Source: Promethearchaeota archaeon (GTDB lineage Archaea; Asgardarchaeota; Lokiarchaeia; Sigynarchaeales; SOKP01). From it: DNA of 5,261 bases. Made by a program: the position numbers and the translations under genes. Below the pieces are notes generated by a model, which was given only the letters and a program-made list of their open reading frames with translations, searched no databases and was not told the origin of the DNA. Within the stretch, counting starts at the first letter, position 1. Every line of letters begins with the position of its first letter. The stretch is from the NCBI GenBank assembly GCA_004524425.1, contig SDNN01000199.1, forward strand, positions 1 to 5,261, given 5' to 3'. Below are positions 1 through 4,556 of this stretch, one piece after another.

Positions 1-224
1 CCATATTCTAGATAATCTTCAAACATTTTAGTAGCAAATCCAAAGGAAAAAAGCCCGTGAGCAATGACACCTTTCAGACCTGCCTTTTCGGCTACCTTAT
101 CGCTCGTATGAATTGGATTTGTATCTCCACTCCATTTAGCGTATTCTTGTAAAAGTTCACGAGTAATTCCATCAAACTCGGATTTAATTACATCTCCAAC
201 CTTTAAATCTGATATTTTTACCAT
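1..224 (-). CDS. MaoC-family (R)-specific enoyl-CoA hydratase / 3-hydroxyacyl dehydratase, N-terminal part (runs off left edge)
   Basis: The first 74 residues of a hot-dog-fold MaoC/R-hydratase are visible; the 3' end lies outside the window. The family reversibly hydrates trans-2-enoyl thioesters to (R)-3-hydroxyacyl thioesters in the cytoplasm. The diagnostic active-site stretch is present: YAKWSGDTNPIH (residues 28-39), with the expected catalytic Asp34 and His39, followed by AGLKGVIAHGLFSFG (48-62), the usual 'G-x-I-A-H-G' segment lining the thioester site. The ATG at 222-224 is chosen because a strong Shine-Dalgarno (AAGGAGGTCA, 231-240) precedes it and the encoded MVKISDLKVGD opening is typical of the family. 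The gene starts 19 nt after the stop of a FAS1-like hot-dog gene on the same strand, so the two are very probably cotranscribed and may form a heteromer. Seen: motifs, ribosome site, spacing. Inferred: exact substrate (acyl-CoA chain length unknown). Family assignment is secure; the exact reaction is not. Confidence 0.9.
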   Translation of the reverse strand, partial: MVKISDLKVGDVIKSEFDGITRELLQEYAKWSGDTNPIHTSDKVAEKAGLKGVIAHGLFSFGFATKMFEDYLEY

Positions 225-230
225 TTTATG

Positions 231-240
231 TGACCTCCTT
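231..240 (-). promoter_or_regulatory. Strong Shine-Dalgarno site for the MaoC hydratase gene
   Basis: On the minus strand the bases read AAGGAGGTCA, with GGAGG ending 9 nt before the ATG at 224. This is a near-perfect complement to the 16S rRNA 3' end. It sits inside the 19-nt gap after the upstream FAS1-like gene, so it supports internal initiation on a polycistronic message and fixes the start codon of the MaoC gene. Confidence 0.85.
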
Positions 241-243
241 ATT

Positions 244-741
244 TTAGTATCCTCCTGGGCGGACAGCTGCCCGAGTGCGGACTTTACACACTAATTCATC
301 GTTTTGATTTTTTACAGTAACATGTAAATCAGCAAATAAGATCATGTTCTTTTCTACAACCCATACATCCCCCCATTTTGCCGTAACAGTTAATTTATCC
401 CCCGGTTTCAAGTCAACACATCCTTCCCAGTTATATTCATTACCCGCATGAAGCAATTTACCAGGATTGAGTAAGAATGGTCTTTCTTCACCATCTTGTT
501 CTAATTTCATTCCCAATAATAGCTTATAGAGTGCTTTAACTGTAAAATGGTTAGCAAACGCTTTACATGCTATGATTTCGTCTTCAGAACCAACATATTT
601 TGGATTATCAATCCCAAAAATTTTCGCAAAGTTCACCAGATTTTTATATCTTACATTGATCTTAGCTTTTCCAGGGACATCCATCCCAGCAAGGTTTTCA
701 ATAAGAAAATCCGCATTTTTTTTTATTTCTGCTTCATCCAT
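244..741 (-). CDS. FAS1-like / MaoC N-terminal-type hot-dog protein (non-catalytic dehydratase partner)
   Basis: This is a 165-residue single hot-dog-domain protein of the MaoC_dehydrat_N (FAS1-like dehydratase) type. Typical features are VNFAKIFGIDNPKY (36-49), LLNPGKLLHAGNEYNWEGC (90-108), KPGDKLTVTAKWGDVWVVEKN (112-132) and a closing strand with VKNQNDELVCKVRTRAAVRP. In the position where active MaoC proteins have D-x-N-P-x-H, this protein has I-D-N-P-K-Y, so both catalytic Asp and His are replaced. In mycobacterial HadA/HadC and similar proteins, such a subunit binds the acyl chain while a second hot-dog subunit supplies the catalytic residues. The next gene encodes exactly such a catalytic partner, so a heteromeric 3-hydroxyacyl-thioester dehydratase/hydratase is the best inference. 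The ATG at 739-741 gives a normal family N-terminus; no clear Shine-Dalgarno precedes it, which fits a first gene with a short leader. By hand count positions 241-720 are about 38% GC, richer than the genes upstream. Confidence 0.85.
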   Translation of the reverse strand: MDEAEIKKNADFLIENLAGMDVPGKAKINVRYKNLVNFAKIFGIDNPKYVGSEDEIIACKAFANHFTVKALYKLLLGMKLEQDGEERPFLLNPGKLLHAGNEYNWEGCVDLKPGDKLTVTAKWGDVWVVEKNMILFADLHVTVKNQNDELVCKVRTRAAVRPGGY

Positions 742-750
742 TTTTCAATC

Positions 751-764
751 ACTCAAATTTGAGT
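751..764. promoter_or_regulatory. Candidate operator: perfect 14-bp palindrome ACTCAAATTTGAGT
   Basis: ACTCAAATTTGAGT equals its own reverse complement. It lies 9 nt upstream of the FAS1-like start codon. If the TATA-like box at 783-791 is used, the transcription start would fall inside or beside it, where a dimeric repressor would block initiation. Control of acyl-CoA genes by small helix-turn-helix dimers is common, but no regulator is encoded here. With this base composition a palindrome of this size is expected about once in a window of this length, so its position carries most of the weight. Confidence 0.4.
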
Positions 765-782
765 CTTAGTAAATTTATTTTT

Positions 783-791
783 CTTATAATT
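783..791 (-). promoter_or_regulatory. Weak TATA-like box for the hot-dog gene pair
   Basis: The minus strand reads AATTATAAG here, about 45 nt before the ATG at 741. The normal archaeal spacing of roughly 25 nt to the start site would place initiation near 758-762, leaving a leader of about 20 nt. The region is AT-rich throughout and there is no convincing purine-rich BRE just upstream, so the call is tentative. Confidence 0.3.
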
Positions 792-816
792 TAATATTTT
801 AATTTCATTCCATTTA

Positions 817-846
817 AAATTTTAATTCATGAACGGATTAAAATTT
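817..846. repeat. Perfect 10-bp A/T inverted repeat downstream of mfnE (possible terminator hairpin)
   Basis: AAATTTTAAT (817-826) and ATTAAAATTT (837-846) are exact reverse complements separated by 10 nt. The stem lies 36-65 nt past the mfnE stop on the minus strand, so it could form at the 3' end of the mfnF-mfnE message. The all-A/T stem is weak and is not followed by a clear T-tract on the minus strand, so it could equally be a protein-binding site or chance in AT-rich DNA. Confidence 0.3.
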
Positions 847-881
847 AGAATTAAACGACTATTTGAAATACGTTAATATTT

Positions 882-1634
882 CTAAAAACATGTGATTTTG
901 GTATATACTTTTTCTTTTTCAGGTTTAGTTTTATCAAAAAAGTCAATGATTCTATTTTTTTCCTTTGTTCCATTCAGCAATATACAAGGAATTTTGTAGA
1001 GATCTATTAATTTTGTTAAATTGGAATCTACCGGTTTAGATTTTTTTATGCTTTCTGGTATCCATCTGTCATTTTCCATATTTGTTGATAATTCTAAGTG
1101 GATATAATCTGTAGTTCTAATTTCTTTAACTACTTGAGATTTGTTTTTTAAATATATTCCATCGACATTTTTAATTAAAAAACATGCGTTAAGATTTAGC
1201 TTGTGGGCAACATACACAGCAATGGAATCCGATGTGATGTCCCAACTATGAGCTAATTCATCATTCTTTTTCAAATATTTATATGGTAAGAATACACATA
1301 ATTCTTGTTTGTTTTCAGCTTCAGTGAATTGAACCAAATTCTTAAAATCATTATTGCATTTGATTTCGGGTATTTGCTTACATATTTTCATTCCATTAAA
1401 TTCCATGGCGTATATCGCACTCCAATGAGCAAGATCATCTCCTAAATTTATTTTTTTGTCAAGATATCTTATGAAATTAGCTAAGGAACCACCTCCAGGA
1501 ATGAGAATTATCTTTGAGATTTTATTATGTTCATTTAATAGAGATTTTAATTGTATTATGGTTGAATTCAGATTTTCAGGAACTTCTAAAATCTTTCCTC
1601 CAATTTTTGCAATAATAACATCATTTGATTTCAT
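882..1634 (-). CDS. mfnE: MfnE-like kinase: [5-(aminomethyl)furan-3-yl]methyl phosphate kinase (methanofuran biosynthesis)
   Basis: This 250-residue protein belongs to the amino acid kinase superfamily. MfnE phosphorylates the monophosphate of 5-(aminomethyl)-3-furanmethanol (F1-P) with ATP to give the diphosphate F1-PP, the activated furan unit used by MfnF. Visible motifs are IAKIGGK (8-14, phosphate-binding Lys and glycines), LIPGGGSLANFIR (44-56), the highly characteristic HSWDITSDSIAVYVAHKL (129-146), KNVDGIY (155-161, nucleotide loop) and a short C-terminal VYTKI strand. The HSW-x-ITSDS form and the YTKI ending match MfnE proteins as I remember them and are unlike aspartokinase, acetylglutamate kinase or isopentenyl phosphate kinase. 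The ATG at 1632-1634 lies within the end of mfnF, overlapping it by 14 nt, and is preceded 8 nt upstream by AGAAAGGA. The overlap with mfnF strongly supports the pathway call. Activity on F1-P is inferred from family and context. Confidence 0.85.
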   Translation of the reverse strand: MKSNDVIIAKIGGKILEVPENLNSTIIQLKSLLNEHNKISKIILIPGGGSLANFIRYLDKKINLGDDLAHWSAIYAMEFNGMKICKQIPEIKCNNDFKNLVQFTEAENKQELCVFLPYKYLKKNDELAHSWDITSDSIAVYVAHKLNLNACFLIKNVDGIYLKNKSQVVKEIRTTDYIHLELSTNMENDRWIPESIKKSKPVDSNLTKLIDLYKIPCILLNGTKEKNRIIDFFDKTKPEKEKVYTKITCF

Positions 1635-2727
1635 TTGAATGGTCCTTTCTTAATTGATAAAATAATGCACCAGCAACTGCAAAAGCAGATGAGCTAATTT
1701 CATCAGGGATAATAGTGATTTTTTCAAAATATTTAATATTGTTATATCCCATTTTTTCTAAAGTTCTTTTTATCAGAAAATCAGCTGATAAACCTGTAAT
1801 GACAAATAATGGATTTGTTTCGAATTCCGGTATTCTCTCTTTTAGGTTTTTCAAAAATTCATTTAATTCATTATAGATTATATCAATTTGCTTATCGTAA
1901 ATGAATTTTGCAATTTTATCGAGCTCGTTTTTAGAGATGGTTTCAATATCCATGCATAATATTCTTGACAACCGACTATAACAATCTTGAAGTGATTTCG
2001 ATCGATTATCAGCAGTATCATTAATATAATGCTCTTCCGAGATGTTTCCTAAAATTCGATGAACATCAGAGATCAGAGCGAATTTTTCGAATGAAATTCT
2101 TATCAATTGTCCTTTAAATGGAACAAAATGAGTTATGGATGGAATCGTAGCTCTTAAACCACCCGTATAAATCAATTCGTGGTTAATAAGCCTTGAAATA
2201 TCATCTTTTCCTTGCGTTACAGGATAAGATTTTAAAATTGGAATGATATCAATCGTAGTTGATCCCGCATCAATTAAAATGCAATTTGAAACAAAATTTC
2301 CAAGAAAGAGAGCGGTAGATACCCAATTTGCTGCAGCAACAGAATAAGGCTCTGATTTTACTTTCTCGAATCTAATAAATTCATTATTGACACTGATAAA
2401 AAAGAGCTTATCTTTATCAAATACCTTATTTAAAGCCTCTAAAATGGTTATGATACCCTCTTTTTTTGTTTGAAAAGCATCTGAAAGTTCCGCTGTCATC
2501 GCGATGGCAATAGTGTCAATCTCTGATAATTTATAATCGTTTTTTATAATTAGTTTAATAATGATCCTCTGCAGCATCTGCGGAATAGCTTCTATAGTTT
2601 TTTCCCAAAATGGAAAATATTCAATATATGAATATAATTTGGTTATTTCATGATCTTGAAATTGGATTAACGCTGCTTTGGTATTTGCTCCACCTATGTC
2701 AAGTCCTAAAATCGTAGAGGAATTCAT
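1621..2727 (-). CDS. mfnF: MfnF-like synthase (COG1548, H4MPT-linked C1 pathway hydantoinase-like ASKHA protein)
   Basis: This 368-residue protein has the actin-like ATPase (ASKHA) fold seen in hydantoinase A/oxoprolinase relatives. In Methanocaldococcus, MfnF condenses the furan diphosphate made by MfnE with gamma-glutamyl-tyramine, releasing pyrophosphate and forming the phenoxymethyl-furan core of methanofuran. Motifs in order: ILGLDIGGANTKAALI (6-21, first phosphate loop), IAMTAELSDAFQTKKEGI (75-92), AANWVSTA (132-139), LIDAGSTTIDIIPI (151-164, second phosphate loop), ELIYTGGLRATIP (184-196), DTADNRSKS with downstream RLSRIL (237-257) and VITGLSADFL (309-318). These match the family often named 'H4MPT-linked C1 transfer pathway protein', found in methanogens and in methylotrophs using tetrahydromethanopterin. 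Length is normal to slightly long. The ATG at 2725-2727 lies 9 nt before the first motif's Ser-Thr lead-in; there is no clear Shine-Dalgarno, consistent with a first gene. It is followed by overlapping mfnE. Confidence 0.87.
   Translation of the reverse strand: MNSSTILGLDIGGANTKAALIQFQDHEITKLYSYIEYFPFWEKTIEAIPQMLQRIIIKLIIKNDYKLSEIDTIAIAMTAELSDAFQTKKEGIITILEALNKVFDKDKLFFISVNNEFIRFEKVKSEPYSVAAANWVSTALFLGNFVSNCILIDAGSTTIDIIPILKSYPVTQGKDDISRLINHELIYTGGLRATIPSITHFVPFKGQLIRISFEKFALISDVHRILGNISEEHYINDTADNRSKSLQDCYSRLSRILCMDIETISKNELDKIAKFIYDKQIDIIYNELNEFLKNLKERIPEFETNPLFVITGLSADFLIKRTLEKMGYNNIKYFEKITIIPDEISSSAFAVAGALFYQLRKDHSNEIK
1643..1650 (-). promoter_or_regulatory. Shine-Dalgarno site for mfnE inside the end of mfnF
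   Basis: The minus strand reads AGAAAGGA, ending 8 nt before the mfnE ATG at 1634. It lies wholly within mfnF codons, so mfnE is translated from the mfnF message by internal initiation or translational coupling. It also decides the mfnE start, since no other in-frame ATG lies nearby. Confidence 0.7.
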
Positions 2728-2767
2728 TTTAGAATTATTTAGTTCTTAAACTAATCAGAGAATCGAA

Positions 2768-2779
2768 CTTTTATTAATT
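2768..2779 (-). promoter_or_regulatory. TATA-like box for mfnF-mfnE
   Basis: The minus strand reads AATTAATAAAAG, preceded by an A-rich purine run (GAAAAAA) that could act as BRE. The box centre is about 46 nt before the mfnF ATG, which would give a leader of roughly 20 nt. The surroundings are so AT-rich that the exact box is uncertain. Confidence 0.35.
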
Positions 2780-2797
2780 TTTTTCATTTCTATTAAT

Positions 2798-2821
2798 TAT
2801 TAAATCATCCATGATTTAATA
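2798..2821. promoter_or_regulatory. Candidate operator: perfect 24-bp palindrome in the divergent promoter
   Basis: The arms TATTAAATCAT (2798-2808) and ATGATTTAATA (2811-2821) are exact reverse complements around a CC spacer. This is the longest perfect compact palindrome I found in the window, and it lies in the only divergent intergenic region. The symmetry and 11-bp arm length fit a homodimeric helix-turn-helix regulator. For the plus gene it would lie between a possible TATA (about 2791-2800) and the start site, a repressor position; for mfnF it lies about 25 nt upstream of the TATA-like box, where it could activate or be neutral. No regulator gene is in the window. Confidence 0.55.
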
Positions 2822-2849
2822 TCATTAAAATTTATATAATGAAGGTAAT

Positions 2850-3428
2850 ATGGTCTCAATTTTAAACACAATCGATAAAAATTTTTTAGAAGAGCACAGG
2901 GACAAATTTGGATGGAAAGGAAGTGGTTCCGAGAAGAACCCAATAATAATAGATAAGGATGAAAATCTTCCTCAAAATATAGTAATGAAGACAGATAATT
3001 TATTCATTCATGTTAAAGATATCGATAGAGCCACGTTGGTATTGGAAAAATGCCAAAATGTCACTATTGAAGACTGTATCATAACTTTAATAAAATTGTA
3101 TAAATGCAGAAATATAGAAATAAGAAATAATTTAATAAGAGAAATACAAATATTCTTTGGAAAATCAATTAAAATCGAAAATAACCGACTTTTTTCCTAC
3201 TTGAATCTTAGATATTTTACTGCTATTTTAATCGTTTCAGCTTCTTTATCAGCCTTATTATTCTTTTTGAGCTACCCATTTAATTTTTATATTTTAAGAG
3301 AAATGTCATTTTTCGTCTTGATTTCTTGTCTAATCCTATTTTTTATCGAAATGAAGAAAAAACATGGTAAATTTTTCTTGAATAGAAACTTTCAAAATAA
3401 TGAATTTTTAGAGCTCAAGAAGGAATAG
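2850..3428 (+). CDS. Unrecognised small membrane protein: beta-helix-like rungs followed by a transmembrane hairpin
   Basis: I do not recognise a named family for this 192-residue protein. The N-terminal third has FGWKGSGSEKNPIIIDKDENLP (20-41), similar to openings of NosD-like right-handed parallel beta-helix proteins in archaea ('G-x-G-x-x-x-x-P-x-I-I'). Then come three rungs of about 19 residues with a repeated pattern: LEKCQNVTIEDCIITL (65-80), LYKCRNIEIRNNLIREI (83-99) and FFGKSIKIENNRLF (102-115). Two strongly hydrophobic segments follow, about 121-143 and 152-168. The tail KKKHGKFFLNRNFQNNEFLELKKE (169-192) is basic and contains another rung-like N-x-F-x-N-x-F. There is no signal peptide, and the basic residues after the second segment suggest that both ends face the cytoplasm. 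It is the only plus-strand gene and shares a promoter region with mfnF. A scaffold or binding role is possible, but no catalytic residues are evident and no function is assigned. The start codon is supported only by reading frame; GAAGGT precedes it closely. Confidence 0.7.
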   Translation: MVSILNTIDKNFLEEHRDKFGWKGSGSEKNPIIIDKDENLPQNIVMKTDNLFIHVKDIDRATLVLEKCQNVTIEDCIITLIKLYKCRNIEIRNNLIREIQIFFGKSIKIENNRLFSYLNLRYFTAILIVSASLSALLFFLSYPFNFYILREMSFFVLISCLILFFIEMKKKHGKFFLNRNFQNNEFLELKKE

Positions 3429-3466
3429 ATCAAAAGCTATAATATTTAATTAGAATGAATTTAATA

Positions 3467-3481
3467 CTTGAATCGTTCAAG
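3467..3481. terminator. Small hairpin (6-bp stem) at the convergent 3' ends
   Basis: CTTGAA and TTCAAG pair around TCG, spanning the TGA stop of NOG1 and lying about 40 nt after the stop of the beta-helix gene. The 48-nt gap between the two converging genes has no other structure. The stem is short and not followed by a clear T-run in either direction, so a role as a shared bidirectional terminator is only a possibility. Confidence 0.25.
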
Positions 3482-4508
3482 AATATCTCATTATTAACAA
3501 ATTAATGAGCTTATCAATATTCTCTCCTGTGAGAGCATTTGTTAAGAATAGGTTTGATTCGTAAAGATTTAACTTTTCTTTTAGAAAATCAATCTCGGAT
3601 TCTTTAGCCAAGTCAATTTTGTTAAATACAATAATCATCTCAATTTCTCCTTTTTTAGTGAAATTCTCTTTGATTTCATTAAATAATTCAATTTGATGTT
3701 CAATATTGTAACCACAAGCTGGTGTTGGGTCAAAAATGTATATTATTAAATCAGATATGTAACGAAGAGCTAAAATGGCTTGGAGTTCAATATAATTCCT
3801 TTCCGACATTGGTCGGTCTAAAATTCCAGGAGTGTCTAATAACTGTAATCTGATTGTCTCAAACCTTGTTTCAATAATTAAATGGCCTAGGTTGAGTTTT
3901 TTTGTCGTGAAAGGATATTCACGCACTTCAATGGATTTCGCAGTGGAGATTTGTTTAACGATACTGCTCTTTCCCACGTTAGGGTAGCCTGCAATCACGA
4001 TACATGGATTAGTGAAGTCTATTGATGGGATTTCTCTTAACCTTCCTCTAATACTATTCAAATATTCAAGATTATTATTTTGTTTATTAATAACAGAAGA
4101 AATCCTTCCAAAGGCAGATCTTCTCAATTTATCTCCTTCTTTTGGATTTTCAATTCTATTTAAATCTCTTAGATGTTCTCGTTCAATTTGATTCAAGATT
4201 GGTAATATTCCATTTAATTTTCCAAGAGTTAATTTTAGTTTTTCGGTATCTACTAAAGTTGAAGCCAATTCTCGATAAAAATCCGGCAATTCATCTATAA
4301 TTGGGACGCTTTTTATGACTTTAAGAATTCTTTCAATCAAGCTTTTGACTGCAACCTTTATCCTTCTCGCTTCCTTTTTTTTAGCTTTAATAATGATGGG
4401 TGCATTCTTTGAAACTTGAGCTGAACTCTTCATGGCTCTCTTAAAAGCAAGATCTAATAGTTCTTGAGAATTGGGCACGTGAAAAAAATCAGAAAAAGGA
4501 TTCTGCAT
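3477..4508 (-). CDS. nog1: NOG1-family GTPase (large ribosomal subunit assembly)
   Basis: This 343-residue TRAFAC-class GTPase has the NOG1 layout. A helical N-terminal domain (about 1-165) carries the ELLDLAFKRAMK (16-27) and ELPDFYRELASTLVD (73-87) signatures. It is followed by a G domain: G1 GYPNVGKSS (174-182), G2 REYPFTTKK (196-204), G3 DTPGILDRP (225-233), G4 NKID (296-299) and G5-like NALTGEN (324-330). NOG1 binds pre-60S/50S particles in eukaryotes and is related to bacterial Obg-type assembly GTPases; archaeal members are this length and lack the long eukaryotic C-terminal region. The N-terminal helical domain separates it from Obg and DRG proteins. All nucleotide-binding motifs are intact. 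The ATG at 4506-4508 gives the usual family start; a TATA-like box about 28 nt upstream predicts a leaderless or nearly leaderless message. It converges on the beta-helix gene and follows a coiled-coil gene by 48 nt. Confidence 0.93.
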   Translation of the reverse strand: MQNPFSDFFHVPNSQELLDLAFKRAMKSSAQVSKNAPIIIKAKKKEARRIKVAVKSLIERILKVIKSVPIIDELPDFYRELASTLVDTEKLKLTLGKLNGILPILNQIEREHLRDLNRIENPKEGDKLRRSAFGRISSVINKQNNNLEYLNSIRGRLREIPSIDFTNPCIVIAGYPNVGKSSIVKQISTAKSIEVREYPFTTKKLNLGHLIIETRFETIRLQLLDTPGILDRPMSERNYIELQAILALRYISDLIIYIFDPTPACGYNIEHQIELFNEIKENFTKKGEIEMIIVFNKIDLAKESEIDFLKEKLNLYESNLFLTNALTGENIDKLINLLIMRYS

Positions 4509-4530
4509 GAAAGTTACTCGTTAAATTAAT

Positions 4531-4540
4531 TATTTATAAA
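4531..4540 (-). promoter_or_regulatory. TATA box for NOG1, implying a leaderless transcript
   Basis: The minus strand reads TTTATAAATA, a close match to the archaeal TATA consensus. Its centre is about 28 nt from the NOG1 ATG, so transcription should start at or within a few bases of the start codon. No Shine-Dalgarno is present between them, which agrees with leaderless initiation. Confidence 0.6.
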
Positions 4541-4551
4541 AAAGAAAACAA
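4538..4551 (-). terminator. T-rich terminator after the coiled-coil gene
   Basis: Immediately after the TAA stop of the coiled-coil gene, the minus strand reads TTGTTTTCTTTTTT. Oligo-T tracts on the coding strand, without a strong hairpin, are the usual archaeal intrinsic termination signal. The tract abuts and slightly overlaps the NOG1 TATA box, so end and start of two transcription units seem packed into 48 nt. Confidence 0.5.
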
Positions 4552-4556
4552 GAATA

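Larger units (their letters stand above)
742..881. other. AT-rich spacer between mfnE and the hot-dog gene pair
   Basis: This 140-nt non-coding gap separates two genes on the same strand. It contains a perfect 14-bp palindrome (751-764), a weak TATA-like box for the downstream hot-dog pair (783-791, minus), and a perfect 10-bp all-A/T inverted repeat (817-826 with 837-846). No small open reading frame with a credible start was seen. Its length and contents suggest that the hot-dog pair has its own promoter and is not simply the tail of the mfnF-mfnE transcript. Confidence 0.6.
2728..2849. other. Divergent promoter region between mfnF and the beta-helix membrane protein gene
   Basis: This 122-nt AT-rich spacer lies between the starts of two divergent genes. 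It holds a perfect 24-bp palindrome at its centre-right (2798-2821), a TATA-like stretch for mfnF (2768-2779, minus), and TATA-like stretches facing the plus gene at about 2791-2800 and 2831-2838. The second of these is too close to the ATG at 2850 to serve that start. Recurring ATCAT/ATGAT half-sites occur at 2804, 2811 and 2821. Confidence 0.6.

Noticed and set aside
547..769. Two overlapping plus-strand open frames of 65-71 codons opposite the FAS1-like gene
   Set aside because: They lie antisense to a well-supported gene, have no family resemblance and run into the promoter palindrome; best explained as mirror frames.
882..1634. mfnE as aspartokinase, acetylglutamate kinase or isopentenyl phosphate kinase
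   Set aside because: It shares the kinase fold, but the HSW-x-ITSDS motif, the YTKI end and the overlap with mfnF point specifically to MfnE.
1456..1638. Plus-strand open frame of 60 codons
   Set aside because: Antisense to the mfnE N-terminus, with no ribosome site or recognisable protein features.
2731..2746. Imperfect inverted repeat AGAATTATTTAGTTCT in the mfnF leader
   Set aside because: Only 6 of 8 positions match between half-sites; ordinary for DNA this rich in A and T.
2831..2838. TTTATATA as the TATA box of the beta-helix gene
   Set aside because: It is only about 12 nt from the ATG at 2850, so transcription would start inside the gene and no suitable in-frame start follows soon after. 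A box nearer 2791-2800 fits better.
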